Positions 1-9,123 of a stretch of 64,000 bases of DNA are shown here, piece by piece. Under the pieces are notes generated by a model, which was given only the letters and a program-made list of their open reading frames with translations, was not told where the DNA came from and ran no database searches. The stretch is from Acidisarcina polymorpha. GTDB lineage: Bacteria; Acidobacteriota; Terriglobia; Terriglobales; Acidobacteriaceae. Each line of letters starts with the position of its first letter. The first letter of the stretch is position 1. The position numbers were made by a program, and so were the translations under genes. The stretch covers positions 7,048,012 to 7,112,011 of the forward strand of contig NZ_CP030840.1 of the NCBI RefSeq assembly GCF_003330725.1, given 5' to 3'.

Positions 1-59
1 CGCCCGTCTTCGAGCGCAAGGATAGCCTGCATCGCTTCTCCGTGGAGTGGATTCAATAG
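1..59 (+). CDS. 3' end of an unidentified protein (partial)
   Basis: The frame starting at base 3 is open from the window edge to a TAG at 57-59 and reads PVFERKDSLHRFSVEWIQ. The gene starts outside the window. The 85-base gap to the next gene has no terminator, so the two could be cotranscribed. Too little is present to name a family. The call rests on the open frame and the sensible residue composition only. Confidence 0.45.
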   Translation, partial: PVFERKDSLHRFSVEWIQ

Positions 60-144
60 ATTTTAGCAGAAAACTTCCGCGCTACCCGGAACTGCGGCGG
101 ACGCGGCATGCGTATTTGATGGAAGTTTCACTTACAGGAAATCC

Positions 145-1101
145 ATGCGCAGAAGATGGATCGACTATCTCATGCTGGCCGCCTTCGCCGCGCTTGCCGC
201 GACTGCGCAGCAGACCACCTTTCGTTCCGAAATACACCTCGTCACTCTGACCTTCAGCGTGCATGATGCTTCAGGGAAATTTGCGGCCGGGCTCGGCGCA
301 AATGACTTCAGCGTCTATGAGGACGGCGCTCCGCAGAAGATCGCGTCATTCTCCGGCGACTCTCAATTGCCCCTCAGAATTGGGCTGCTGGTCGACGTTT
401 CCGACTCCCAGAACCAGTTCCTTAAACGCCACGTCAAAGACACCGAGGCCTTCCTGCGTGAGATCCTCCGCCCCCAGGATCAAGTCTTCGCCCTCTGCTT
501 CGGCGATCACATGAGGTTAGCAAGTGATCTGACATCCTCGCCGGCTGGCATCGTCACTGGGCTGCAGCACTTCGAGAAGAACGCAGGAAGTCTACCGGAG
601 CTGGCTCCTGACCCGTCTCGCGAGGGGGGCACGGCGCTCTTCGACGCGGTATATGCCGGCGTCGAAGAGAAGCTCTCTGGCGGCAGCGGTTATCGCCGCG
701 TCCTCATTTTGTTCACCGATGGAGAGGAAAATTCGAGCGCTCACGACGAAGTCGAAGCCATTGCGGAAGCTCAGGATGCAGACGTTCTTGTCTTCGCGGT
801 ACGCTACACGGCAATCCATCACGGCAGGATCTCCGCCAGAAATCAACAAGGCGCCGCTATCCTGCTCCACCTGACCGGACAGACCGGGGGCCGCGACTTC
901 GATGGCCTGCATACAGACCTGTCGCAGGCATTCCAAGAGATTGCCGAAGAACTACGCTCTCAATACTCACTAAGCTACTACTCGACCAACAAGGCGGCGG
1001 ATGGAAGCTTCCGCAAGGTCGTGATTCAAGCAGCGCCCGCTGGACTTGTCGTGCGCTCGAGAGCGGGATACTACGCTCGAACAAGTTCGCCATTTCCCTG
1101 A
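145..1101 (+). CDS. VWFA-related acidobacterial domain protein, exported
   Basis: This 318-residue protein belongs to the von Willebrand A-like family that is greatly expanded in Acidobacteria. The N-terminus (about 1-22, ending near ATAQQ) looks like a signal peptide, so it probably acts in the periplasm or at the surface. The metal-ion-dependent adhesion site is complete: DVSDS fits DxSxS near residue 80, the conserved Thr lies in GGTALFDAV, and the second Asp in LFTDGEEN. The C-terminus (LRSQYSLSYYS, then VRSRAGYYAR) is typical of the family. The start at 145 has AGGAA four bases upstream. The ligand is unknown. A paralogue at 18709-19770 has lost the metal site. Family assignment is firm; the role is not. 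Confidence 0.88.
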   Translation: MRRRWIDYLMLAAFAALAATAQQTTFRSEIHLVTLTFSVHDASGKFAAGLGANDFSVYEDGAPQKIASFSGDSQLPLRIGLLVDVSDSQNQFLKRHVKDTEAFLREILRPQDQVFALCFGDHMRLASDLTSSPAGIVTGLQHFEKNAGSLPELAPDPSREGGTALFDAVYAGVEEKLSGGSGYRRVLILFTDGEENSSAHDEVEAIAEAQDADVLVFAVRYTAIHHGRISARNQQGAAILLHLTGQTGGRDFDGLHTDLSQAFQEIAEELRSQYSLSYYSTNKAADGSFRKVVIQAAPAGLVVRSRAGYYARTSSPFP

Positions 1102-1135
1102 CAGCAGCTTGCCATGGCGCTCTGGTTGACAACTC

Positions 1136-1528
1136 CTAATTCACCCTGGTGGGAGGAATGCCAAACGCTCCTTGTGAGCCGTCGGAGTGGTAATCGAGAT
1201 AGGTACGATATCCCTGCAAATCCTCTTCACTGACGACTGTTTCCAGGATCAGTTCCGGTTCGTGCTGAGCGAACATGCTGGCTTCCAGAGGAATATGCAT
1301 CACCCCAAAAACATCATCTTCGACCGATCCTAAACTCAAGGACGCCGTATCGACCGCGTCAGGGCGTCCTACGAATTCCTCGCGATAAATGGCGATATGA
1401 ATAACGCCCCCGTCGATGACCAGGATCTTCGCAATGTTAAAGTGATGCGACCATCCACGAATGGAGTAGAGGCCGCCGACAATCCAGTTCGGTCCGGAAT
1501 GCAGTGCAGCATTCGAGATATCGCTCAT
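1136..1528 (-). CDS. Conserved hypothetical protein coupled to lepB
   Basis: A 130-residue soluble acidic protein with no signal peptide or membrane segment. I do not recognise the family. The N-terminal half contains an aromatic/His stretch (GWSHHFN) and beta-rich hydrophobic strands; the C-terminus is charged. Its ATG overlaps the TGA of the upstream signal peptidase gene by four bases (ATGA), which implies translational coupling and cotranscription with lepB. That makes a real gene likely despite the lack of recognisable homology. Confidence 0.7.
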   Translation of the reverse strand: MSDISNAALHSGPNWIVGGLYSIRGWSHHFNIAKILVIDGGVIHIAIYREEFVGRPDAVDTASLSLGSVEDDVFGVMHIPLEASMFAQHEPELILETVVSEEDLQGYRTYLDYHSDGSQGAFGIPPTRVN

Positions 1529-2133
1529 CGTACGACCCCCATCTCTTCTCGCGGCCAGTAAACAAAGGCGGCCTTGCCGTAAATTAGCTTCCGCTCCACC
1601 GGGCCAAAGTCGCGGCTGTCGCTCGAGATCGAGCGATGGTCTCCCATGACAAAGTATTCACCCTGCGGCACACGAAAGCTGTCCATCGAACGGACATCAC
1701 GGAAACGCTCTGGAACATATGGTTCAGCGACTGCTTTCCCGTTCACAAACACTTCTCCGTCATCAATGCGGACCGTGTCCCCCGGCAATCCGATCACGCG
1801 TTTGATATAGCTCTTCTGTGTGTCCCGGGGATAGTAGAAGACGACAACATCGTCACGCTCGATCTTTTCAAAGTTATAGGCGAACTTGTTGATGAAGAGG
1901 CGGTCCTGGTCATGCAGTCGAGGCGCCATGCTCGTGCCCTCGACCTTCACCGGTTGATAAAGGAACGTAATGATGAGGAACGAGACAACAACTGAGATCA
2001 TCAGGTCGCGCAGCCAGACCCGCAATTTCCCGGTAACCGGAGGAATCTCTTCCATCGAATCCTTACCGGACGAGCTCTCCACCGGGTTGGCTTCGAGCAT
2101 GAGCAACGGGTTTTCGTTGAATGAATCGTTCAT
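1525..2133 (-). CDS. lepB: Signal peptidase I
   Basis: Type I leader peptidase (202 aa) that cleaves signal peptides from exported proteins at the outer face of the inner membrane. A cytoplasmic N-terminal segment of about 40 residues precedes one transmembrane helix (about 41-60). The catalytic Ser68 lies in GTSMAPRL and the general-base Lys111 in YIKRVIGLPGD. Box E is GDHRSISSDSRDFG, with His where Asn is usual (GDNRxxSxDSR). The length fits short single-span bacterial enzymes. No strong ribosome site precedes the ATG at 2133. The next gene starts inside its stop codon. The many predicted exported proteins in the window are plausible substrates. Confidence 0.95.
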   Translation of the reverse strand: MNDSFNENPLLMLEANPVESSSGKDSMEEIPPVTGKLRVWLRDLMISVVVSFLIITFLYQPVKVEGTSMAPRLHDQDRLFINKFAYNFEKIERDDVVVFYYPRDTQKSYIKRVIGLPGDTVRIDDGEVFVNGKAVAEPYVPERFRDVRSMDSFRVPQGEYFVMGDHRSISSDSRDFGPVERKLIYGKAAFVYWPREEMGVVR

Positions 2134-2214
2134 CGTTGGAGTATCGCTTCAATTGTTTAACAACTGCTGGCGCGCTCCTCCATTCTACTTGGAATGTCTC
2201 TCATTGAAGGCGTT

Positions 2215-3042
2215 TTAAGAGCAGCCCAGGCTTCCAGACGGGCAGGTCATTGGCGATCGGCTGGGCTTCTGCAGCGCCTGTCGCTGGTTGGCCGCAGGAA
2301 CATATTGCCCGGTAACATCGGGGCCGCCGAGATTGGACTCCTGCAAGGTCAACGGGCGCTGGAGCACCATCTCAATAGGCGTTCCTGAAGGAATGCTGAT
2401 GTCATTGCCATGCGTGAACAACGAGACAGCAGCCCCGGCGACCGCTCCCGCAGCCCCACCGATGCCTAGCCCTTCAAAGGGATGGCCGTTGACGCCACCC
2501 GAGATGGCTCCGACGCCGCCACCGACCTCCGCGCCTCTGCCCGCTGCTTTCGCTACGTCGCCCGCGCTGCTGCCCTGCTGTATCTTCCCCTCGTCGCCTT
2601 TGACTCTGGGGCCATCAGACCCCGGCAATCCACTCACCTGTCCGGGTATCTCGACGACCGAACCGTTCGGGAAGATGATGCTGGTGAAATGCATGGTCAG
2701 CTTGGCCGGACCCTTGATCCGGATGTGACGTTCGACCGAGTCGACGACCCCCTGCACATAGACCCCGGCGGGGATGACGGCCCGGCCGTTCGCCAGCACT
2801 GGAAAACTAGACTGCAAATAGACGCCGTCCCCCGCCTGAGCGGTCTTGGTGTTGATGGCGCTGCGAATGGTCAAGAGCACCTTGGTTCCAGCCGGGATCT
2901 CGAGCGTCTTCGCAGATGGTTTACTCGCCTCGTCGGGACCGGATTTGGCGGTCGAGGGGTTTGACGATGATTGCGCAACGACACCAAGATTCAGCATCAT
3001 CACCGCCCCACAAGCCGCAATAATCCTTCCAAATTCACGCAT
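2215..3042 (-). CDS. Exported glycine-rich hypothetical protein
   Basis: A predicted secreted protein of 275 residues with an N-terminal signal peptide (hydrophobic run ending near GVVAQ). A Ser/Ala/Lys linker is followed by a domain with PAGTKVLLTIRSAINTKTA and a long Gly/Ala segment (GGGVGAISGG, then GIGGAAGAVAGAAV) that resembles a glycine zipper able to insert in or pack against a membrane. The next stretch is SIPSGTPIEMVLQRPLTL. The start is taken as the ATG at 3042 because AGAGG lies seven bases upstream; a GTG two codons earlier (3048) is possible. This arrangement is common in acidobacterial exported proteins of unknown function. No function is assigned. Confidence 0.78.
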   Translation of the reverse strand: MREFGRIIAACGAVMMLNLGVVAQSSSNPSTAKSGPDEASKPSAKTLEIPAGTKVLLTIRSAINTKTAQAGDGVYLQSSFPVLANGRAVIPAGVYVQGVVDSVERHIRIKGPAKLTMHFTSIIFPNGSVVEIPGQVSGLPGSDGPRVKGDEGKIQQGSSAGDVAKAAGRGAEVGGGVGAISGGVNGHPFEGLGIGGAAGAVAGAAVSLFTHGNDISIPSGTPIEMVLQRPLTLQESNLGGPDVTGQYVPAANQRQALQKPSRSPMTCPSGSLGCS

Positions 3043-3113
3043 AATCACGCCTCTGCCAGATAGACGGGGATCGGACGGGATCGATAGCCGGGCGAGTTAC
3101 CATAGGCTCACCG

Positions 3114-4271
3114 ATGAACATTGTTGACACTCCGGCGGAGATCATCGCTACTACTTTAAATCAGCGAATCCGCTTCGCCGACGCCTATTCTGTCCTCCAG
3201 GACGCAATTGCGGAGCGGGCATTCCCAGGCGCAAGTTTCGGGGTGTTCTACGAAGGAAAAATTCTTGCGTTAGACGGGCTTGGGGGATTTACCTACGACG
3301 AGGATTCACCCGTCGTGCAGCCAGGAACGATTTACGACCTCGCCAGCATTACCAAAGTACTGGGAGCCACCTCTGCAGCAATGCTGCTCTACGAGCGCGG
3401 CCGCCTGGATCTCGATCAGATCCTTGGCGAAATCCTCCCTGGATTTGTGATCGGCATGCCTTCGGCGCGGGAACGATGCCGGGTAACGCTCCGTATGCTT
3501 CTAGCACATTCTTCAGGACTTCCAGCGTATGCCCCGCTTTTCGAAGCAAACCGCACGCCAAATGCACTGCTTGCCGCCTGCCTCCGTATGCCTCTGGAAT
3601 CCACCCCTGGCGCCCGTTCGGAGTATTCAGACATCGGCTTTATCCTGCTAGGTAAAGCGCTTGAGATTTTGGCTGGCGAAGAGCTCGATCGGTTTTGTAA
3701 CCGCGAAGTCTTCCAACCCTTAGGCCTCACCGCTACCGGTTACAAACCTCCACTAGCCAGCCGAAACTTCATCCCTCCAACCGAAGACGATAAAGACTTT
3801 CGGCAGCGCGTTATCCAGGGGGAAGTCCACGACGAAAACTGCTTCGTTCTCGGAGGGATCAGCGGCCATGCGGGGCTTTTTTCGAACGCCCTGGATGTGC
3901 TTCGTTATGCTTCCTGCATCGTATCGAGTGGAAAAACAGAGAAGGGTGAGGTCCTCTTCTCACCCGAAACGTTGAGTCTCTTTGCCCGAAGGCAGGATTC
4001 TCCGTCAGATAGCTCGCGAGCGCTTGGCTGGGACACGCCATCGGGGGACTCGTCCTCAGGCCATCATTTCAGCAGCCACTCCGTTGGACATCTCGGCTAC
4101 ACGGGAACTTCTCTTTGGATTGACCTCGATCGGCGGCTCGCTGTCACGCTGCTCACCAATCGAACCTGGCCGGATCGTTCCTCGCAAGCCATTCGCAAAG
4201 TCCGTCCAGCCTTTTACGATGCCGTTTTCAATGCCATCGCAAGAGGAATGTGTCCCGTCTCACACCAGTAA
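3114..4271 (+). CDS. Serine hydrolase, class C beta-lactamase/esterase family
   Basis: A 385-residue serine hydrolase of the beta-lactamase class C / penicillin-binding-protein-like fold. The nucleophile motif SxxK is S78-ITK81 in YDLASITK, the second motif is YSD in SEYSDIGF, and the third region is GHLGYTGTS near residue 325. No signal peptide is evident, so it may be cytoplasmic. murQ starts 104 bases downstream on the same strand, and relatives of this hydrolase often sit beside murQ or anmK in muropeptide-recycling loci. A role on cell-wall-derived substrates is therefore inferred from context; the family also includes esterases. No clear ribosome site precedes the ATG. Confidence 0.85.
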   Translation: MNIVDTPAEIIATTLNQRIRFADAYSVLQDAIAERAFPGASFGVFYEGKILALDGLGGFTYDEDSPVVQPGTIYDLASITKVLGATSAAMLLYERGRLDLDQILGEILPGFVIGMPSARERCRVTLRMLLAHSSGLPAYAPLFEANRTPNALLAACLRMPLESTPGARSEYSDIGFILLGKALEILAGEELDRFCNREVFQPLGLTATGYKPPLASRNFIPPTEDDKDFRQRVIQGEVHDENCFVLGGISGHAGLFSNALDVLRYASCIVSSGKTEKGEVLFSPETLSLFARRQDSPSDSSRALGWDTPSGDSSSGHHFSSHSVGHLGYTGTSLWIDLDRRLAVTLLTNRTWPDRSSQAIRKVRPAFYDAVFNAIARGMCPVSHQ

Positions 4272-4375
4272 ACGTTTGAGTACGTCCAATCAGGTAGGCG
4301 AGGATTCAATTTTCCCATTTACAAGCCGGTTAGGTCTAAAATGGGGAAGTTCGTAGCGGGTAAACACTCAAAAAC

Positions 4376-5347
4376 ATGGCCACCATTACAACGAACGCAG
4401 AAACGCAGAATAAGCCGGAGAGACAGCAACATTCGGCCGCGAGTCTCAACCATCTCACCACCGAAAGCGCGAACGAAGCTTCCCAAGGCTTCGATACGAA
4501 ATCCGCTCTCGAAATCGCAAGAATAATCAACCACGAAGATTCGAAGATCTCCGCTGCGGTCAAGCGGGCGCTTCCGGAAATCGCTCTAGTCATCGATTCG
4601 GTTGCGCGCAGTCTGCGTGACGGAGGACGCCTTATTTATGTGGGCGCCGGATCGAGCGGCCGCATCGCCGCGCTCGACGCATGCGAGTGCCCACCATATT
4701 TCTCGACTCCGCCGCAGGCGGTGCAATACATCATGGCTGGCGGGCCGAAAGCACTTGCATCGGCTGTCGAGGTCAACGAAGACTCTGAAGAACTAGGGCA
4801 ACGCGATATTGCGAGGCGGCGTCCCACTCGGAAAGACATGGTGATCGGACTCTCATCGAGCGGACGAACTCCGTACGTCGTGGCTGCCGTTGCCTATGCG
4901 CGCGCCCGCGGCGCTAAGACCGCGGCAATCACCTGCAATCAAAACACGCCGCTCGCTGACGCCGCCGACATCGTCATTGTTGCTGAGGTAGGCGCTGAAG
5001 TGATCTCCGGGTCAACACGGATGAAAGCCGCGACTGCCCAGAAGATGATCACCAATATGATCACCACCGGCGCCATGACGCGTCTCGGATATGTCTACGA
5101 GAATGCAATGGTCAACGTCCATATGCAAAACTCCAAGCTCGTGGAGCGCGGAATTTCATTGTTGATGAGGTCCTGTGACATCGATCGCGAGACTGCGGTG
5201 GACACGATCAAGTCCGCAGGGCGCAGCATTCCTGTGGCGTTAGTCATGCTAAAGGCCGGTGTGGATAAACCTGAGGCCGTTCGACGACTCGCCCGCTCGG
5301 ATGGAAACGTGCGGCTGGCGATCGAAGACACGACGCTCGAATTGTAG
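4376..5347 (+). CDS. murQ: N-acetylmuramic acid 6-phosphate etherase
   Basis: MurQ cleaves the lactyl ether of MurNAc-6-phosphate to give GlcNAc-6-phosphate and D-lactate in peptidoglycan recycling in the cytoplasm. The SIS-domain signatures are present: GRLIYVGAGSSGRIAALDA, then ECPPYF near residue 105, GLSSSGRTPYV, and the family-specific GSTRMKAATAQK near residue 215. The length of 323 aa is normal for the family. The first 35 residues are poorly conserved, so the exact start is uncertain. It follows the serine hydrolase gene and ends just before a strong intrinsic terminator at 5362-5397. Confidence 0.95.
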   Translation: MATITTNAETQNKPERQQHSAASLNHLTTESANEASQGFDTKSALEIARIINHEDSKISAAVKRALPEIALVIDSVARSLRDGGRLIYVGAGSSGRIAALDACECPPYFSTPPQAVQYIMAGGPKALASAVEVNEDSEELGQRDIARRRPTRKDMVIGLSSSGRTPYVVAAVAYARARGAKTAAITCNQNTPLADAADIVIVAEVGAEVISGSTRMKAATAQKMITNMITTGAMTRLGYVYENAMVNVHMQNSKLVERGISLLMRSCDIDRETAVDTIKSAGRSIPVALVMLKAGVDKPEAVRRLARSDGNVRLAIEDTTLEL

Positions 5348-5361
5348 ATCCCTGAAACTAA

Positions 5362-5397
5362 CGAAAAGCCGCCTCCCGATGAGGCGGCTTTTCGTTT
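5362..5397 (+). terminator. Intrinsic terminator after murQ
   Basis: A perfect 14-bp inverted repeat (5362-5375 with 5381-5394; core AAAAGCCGCCTC) around a five-base loop begins 14 bases after the murQ stop. Flanking A and T runs make it potentially bidirectional. It probably also separates murQ from the convergent carboxylesterase gene. Confidence 0.9.
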
Positions 5398-5482
5398 GAG
5401 ACTACTCTGCATCAAGATTGAGCCTTGCACTGAAGCGTCGTTGCAACGTGGCGCTGGCGCCAGCCCGATTCTTACTTGCCTC

Positions 5483-7057
5483 TTACTTGCCCCACACCTT
5501 GTCCAGGAACAAGTAACGATCGCGGTTACGATCCGGTTCGGCCGCCGGATCCGGGCTTAAGTGCATCACTTCCCATCCCGAATCGGCCTTGTAGTTCGGC
5601 CATTTTGGGAGCGTGTCGCCGTTCGGATCGCCGGTCTTGGCGAAGTTCGTCCAATATTTCCGCATAATCTCGCTCATCTTGTAATCCTCAGGCCGCCAGT
5701 TGTATCCCTGCAAAAGATCGAGCGCTCCAAAGACGTAGGGGATCTCGGAGGAATGGTAGGCGGCGATTCCTCCGGGATGATTCGGGTCTGCGGGCGTAAC
5801 CAGATCAAAACGATAACGGTAGACCGGCTGAGAGCCATCGGCAACCGCGGCTTCGAGCCACTTCCAGGTAGAGAATGCGATGAACCGGTCACTCGCCAAG
5901 TCGGCGGCAGCGCGCACTACATCAGCATCGGAGGTCGCGGAGTAGAGTCGAAGCAATTCAGCTGACTCCGAACCAAACTGCTTGTCCAGATCGGCTTTGA
6001 AAAGCTCCAAGGTGATTTTTTCGTTGATTCCACCTTCGTCGCGATTCCAGCCTGCCAACAGCGGGACGTCATTCTGTTTCTTCGCCGCGAAGATGGCGGG
6101 AACGCTTTCCGGCAAGAAGTATCCGTCGACATCGGGAGCGAAGCGCACTCCGGGAGGCGGTTTGGCGGCGGCATCCAGCAACTGCTGCGCCGGGATAGCT
6201 CGTAGTTGCTCCAGCGTGGTTGCAGAAAGTACCGTCGTCGCGAAATTCGAGCCCTGCGATTCAGCATCCGCTAAAGCCTTGTAAGGCAGGCCGCCACTCG
6301 AGAACGCGCCGCCACTCTCCCCAATCGCTCGAATGAAGAGCCCCTTAGCTAGCGGAGAAGCCATCTGTGAGCTGACCGAGAACGATCCCGCGCTCTCGCC
6401 AAAGATAGTGACCTTGGCCGGGTCGCCGCCGAACGCCGCGATGTTTTTCTGTACCCACGCCATTGCTGCTGTCTGATCGAGGAAGCCATAATTCCCCGCG
6501 GCCTTCTGCGGGGACTCGGCGGCTAAGGCCGGATGCGCGAAAAAGCCAAAGATTCCCAGGCGATAGCTCATCGAGACAACCACTACCCCGTCCTTGGCGA
6601 GATCGGTTCCGTCCTGCCTCGGCTCGGAGGACGAGCCGCCGAGAAAGCCTCCGCCGTAGATCCAGACCATGACCGGCAACTTCGCGTTCTTATCGGCAGC
6701 AGGAGTCCAGACGTTCAGCGTCAAACAGTCTTCACTGGTGCCCGGGTCGCGAAAGACCATGTCTGCGTAGAGCTTGGACTGCATGCAGCGCGGACCGAAC
6801 TCAGTCGCCTGGCGCACTCCATGCCATTTTGCCGCCGGCACCGGAGGCTTCCAGCGAAGCGGTCCAACCGGAGGTTGAGCGAAGGGAATGCCAAGGAATA
6901 CCCGAACGTCGCCTTGCGCCTTTCCCGCAACCTTCCCCGATTTCGTCTTGACCATCAATTCGGGTTTCTTCTCAGCGAACGAAGGTTGAGTGAAAGGAAC
7001 GATGGTCACGATCGCAGCGATTGACACCACACACAAACTCTTGAGTTTTTCGATCAC
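5483..7057 (-). CDS. Secreted type B carboxylesterase
   Basis: A 524-residue alpha/beta hydrolase of the carboxylesterase type B (COesterase) family, predicted to hydrolyse carboxylic esters outside the cytoplasm. A signal peptide covers about residues 1-28 (ending near PSFAEK). Family marks are GIPFAQPPVGPLRWKPP, EDCLTLNVWTP, the oxyanion-hole segment YGGGFLGG, the nucleophile elbow FGESAGS with Ser222, and the catalytic His in AYHSSEIPYVFG near residue 420. The start is GTG with GGAG about seven bases upstream. It is convergent with murQ and divergent from murA. The substrate cannot be told from sequence. Confidence 0.92.
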   Translation of the reverse strand: MIEKLKSLCVVSIAAIVTIVPFTQPSFAEKKPELMVKTKSGKVAGKAQGDVRVFLGIPFAQPPVGPLRWKPPVPAAKWHGVRQATEFGPRCMQSKLYADMVFRDPGTSEDCLTLNVWTPAADKNAKLPVMVWIYGGGFLGGSSSEPRQDGTDLAKDGVVVVSMSYRLGIFGFFAHPALAAESPQKAAGNYGFLDQTAAMAWVQKNIAAFGGDPAKVTIFGESAGSFSVSSQMASPLAKGLFIRAIGESGGAFSSGGLPYKALADAESQGSNFATTVLSATTLEQLRAIPAQQLLDAAAKPPPGVRFAPDVDGYFLPESVPAIFAAKKQNDVPLLAGWNRDEGGINEKITLELFKADLDKQFGSESAELLRLYSATSDADVVRAAADLASDRFIAFSTWKWLEAAVADGSQPVYRYRFDLVTPADPNHPGGIAAYHSSEIPYVFGALDLLQGYNWRPEDYKMSEIMRKYWTNFAKTGDPNGDTLPKWPNYKADSGWEVMHLSPDPAAEPDRNRDRYLFLDKVWGK

Positions 7058-7199
7058 GAATTCTCCGCTTTGGAACAGGGTGAGAAACCTAGCGTTGCAA
7101 GTGTACTAGTTGATGTCCAAAGTAGCCTCTCACTTTGCCGTAAAGTCGAGCAAGCTCCTGGTTTACAGTAAGATTTCAATTGGAGCAATCAAGCCGATT

Positions 7200-8510
7200 A
7201 TGGATAAGTTTGTTGTGCGCGGCGGAAACCCGCTGCTCGGTACCATCCGTGTTAGTGGAGCCAAGAATTCAGCCCTTCCTTGCATGGCCGCGGCCATTCT
7301 CACCGAAGATGAAGTCGTTCTGGAAAATATTCCCCAGGTCCAGGACATCGAGACAGAACGCAAGCTGCTAGTCTCGATGGGCGCCGAAGTTGAGCTAGGC
7401 TATGGCCGGGCCCAACATCGCACCACGATCTCCTGCCGGGTGCTCTCCGATCCCACCGCGAAGTACGAGATCGTCAAGACCATGCGCGCTTCCTCGCTGG
7501 TGCTGGGACCTTTGGTCGCGCGCACCGGCCTGGCCCGGGTTGCGATGCCAGGCGGCTGCGCAATTGGCGGCCGTCCCATCGACCTCCACATCAAAGGGCT
7601 TGAAAGCATGGGCGCGGTGATCAGCTACGAACATGGCTATATTGAGGCACGCGCCGAACGCCTCAAAGGCGCGCACATTGTCTTCGACAAAGTCACGGTG
7701 ACCGGGACCGAAGATCTGCTGATGGCTGCCGTTCTGGCCGAGGGCGAGAGCCTCTTTGAGAACTGCGCTCGGGAGCCCGAGGTGACCGACCTCGCTGCGC
7801 TACTTACCGCGATGGGCGCGAACATCGAAGGAGCAGGTACGGCGACCATTCGCGTCAAGGGCGTGGATAAGCTTCATGGAGCGCGCCATCGCATCAACCC
7901 CGACCGCATCGAGGCCGGCACCTTCCTCATCGCCGGCGCCATCACCGGCGGCGATCTCTGCGTTGCCAACTGCAACCCAAGTCATTTGGGCGCCATCATC
8001 GGAAAACTCACCGAGGCTGGAGCACGGATCGACCCCATCAATGGAGAGTCGCTTCGCGTGCGCAGCGAAGGCACGCTCAAAGCCGTCGAGGTGTCCACCC
8101 AGGAATATCCTGGATTTCCGACCGACATGCAGGCCCAGTACATGGCGCTCGCCACGCAGTCGGAAGGAACATCGCAGATTACCGAGAACATCTTCGAGAA
8201 CCGTTTCATGCATGTGCAGGAGCTGGTTCGCATGGGGGCCGACATTCGGGTAGAAGGCCGCACCGCGACCATTCGCGGAAAGTCTCAGCTCTCCTCCGCT
8301 GCGGTGATGTGCTCTGATCTGCGCGCCTCGGCTTCGCTGGTCTTGGCCGCCTTGGTGGCCGATGGCGAGTCGATCCTCGACCGCGTATATCACATGGATC
8401 GCGGCTATGAGCACATTGAGGAAAAGCTGAGAGGCGTTGGCGCACAGATTCGCCGGATGGGCAATGTATTCGGAAACCCCAAGCGCGAGACCGTGGCAGC
8501 CGGGGCTTAG
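7200..8510 (+). CDS. murA: UDP-N-acetylglucosamine 1-carboxyvinyltransferase
   Basis: MurA transfers enolpyruvate from PEP to UDP-GlcNAc, the first committed step of peptidoglycan synthesis in the cytoplasm. Starting at the ATG at 7200 the protein has 436 residues and begins [14 protein letters not shown], matching the usual MurA N-terminus; an upstream TTG-initiated extension from 7110 is open but atypical. Lys22 lies in the SGAKNSALP signature. Cys120 in [11 protein letters not shown] corresponds to the fosfomycin-target Cys115 of E. coli, so a fosfomycin-sensitive enzyme is expected. The 3' end is followed within 33 bases by a DinB-like gene on the same strand. Confidence 0.96.
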   Translation: MDKFVVRGGNPLLGTIRVSGAKNSALPCMAAAILTEDEVVLENIPQVQDIETERKLLVSMGAEVELGYGRAQHRTTISCRVLSDPTAKYEIVKTMRASSLVLGPLVARTGLARVAMPGGCAIGGRPIDLHIKGLESMGAVISYEHGYIEARAERLKGAHIVFDKVTVTGTEDLLMAAVLAEGESLFENCAREPEVTDLAALLTAMGANIEGAGTATIRVKGVDKLHGARHRINPDRIEAGTFLIAGAITGGDLCVANCNPSHLGAIIGKLTEAGARIDPINGESLRVRSEGTLKAVEVSTQEYPGFPTDMQAQYMALATQSEGTSQITENIFENRFMHVQELVRMGADIRVEGRTATIRGKSQLSSAAVMCSDLRASASLVLAALVADGESILDRVYHMDRGYEHIEEKLRGVGAQIRRMGNVFGNPKRETVAAGA

Positions 8511-8542
8511 TTTTTGCATCTTAGAAGATGGAGCTGCGAAAG

Positions 8543-9025
8543 ATGGCAATCGATATTCGAGAACTACGCGAACAACTGGTGGAGTTACTCCGCGGTGGCA
8601 GCGCGCATGCCGACGTTAACTCAGTGCTGGCCGACTTTCCCACTGAGAAGCGCGCCGCCAAGCCGCAGGGCGCCCCCTACAATGCATGGCAACTCTTGTG
8701 GCACATCCACTTCACTCTTCACGACCTGCTGGATTTTTGTACAAACCCGAAGTATCTCGCTCCCAAGTGGCCAGATGACTATTGGCCTGCTGAGCATGTG
8801 CCTCCATCCGAAGATGCGTGGGATTCCGTGGCCCGCGGACTGCAAGCCGACCTTGCCGAATTCCAGAAGATCATTATGGATCCGGCAGAGAATATGTATG
8901 CAACCATTCCGTGGGGCGACGGGCAGACCGTCCTTCGCGAGATCTTCTTGGCAGCCGACCACACCAGCTACCATCTAGGACAGATTGTTCTCTTGAGGAA
9001 GCAGCTCGACTCTTGGAAGAGCTGA
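8543..9025 (+). CDS. DinB-family four-helix metalloprotein
   Basis: A protein of about 160 residues of the DinB/YfiT superfamily, small four-helix-bundle proteins that usually bind a divalent metal through three His residues. Candidate ligands are the His residues of LLWHIHFTLHDL near residue 55 and of ADHTSYHLGQ near residue 140. The ATG at 8543 is chosen because GGAG lies nine bases upstream; an ATG at 8528 is in frame but poorly placed. It lies 33 bases after murA and may be cotranscribed. The family includes thiol transferases and stress-induced proteins; the specific activity is unknown. Confidence 0.85.
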   Translation: MAIDIRELREQLVELLRGGSAHADVNSVLADFPTEKRAAKPQGAPYNAWQLLWHIHFTLHDLLDFCTNPKYLAPKWPDDYWPAEHVPPSEDAWDSVARGLQADLAEFQKIIMDPAENMYATIPWGDGQTVLREIFLAADHTSYHLGQIVLLRKQLDSWKS

Positions 9026-9036
9026 GCTGCCTATAC

Positions 9037-9123
9037 CAGGATTAGTTCTAGAGTTAATCCGAGTTAAGGATTAGCTCTAGAGTGAAGGATTAGCTGCCGA
9101 CTTAAAGATTAGCTCTAGACTTA
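9037..9123. repeat. Imperfect 19-bp tandem repeat, four copies
   Basis: Units at 9066-9084, 9085-9103 and 9105-9123 share the core GATTAGCT and, in two of them, the palindrome TCTAGA. A fourth unit at 9037-9055 (GGATTAGTTCTAGAGTT) is set off by ten extra bases. The array fills the gap between the DinB-like gene and the convergent unknown gene, and its last unit includes that gene's stop codon. It could be a slippage-derived satellite or a set of binding sites. Confidence 0.8.

Noticed and set aside
9037..9123. Possible CRISPR array.
   Set aside because: Units are 19 bases and contiguous, with no spacers and no cas genes nearby.
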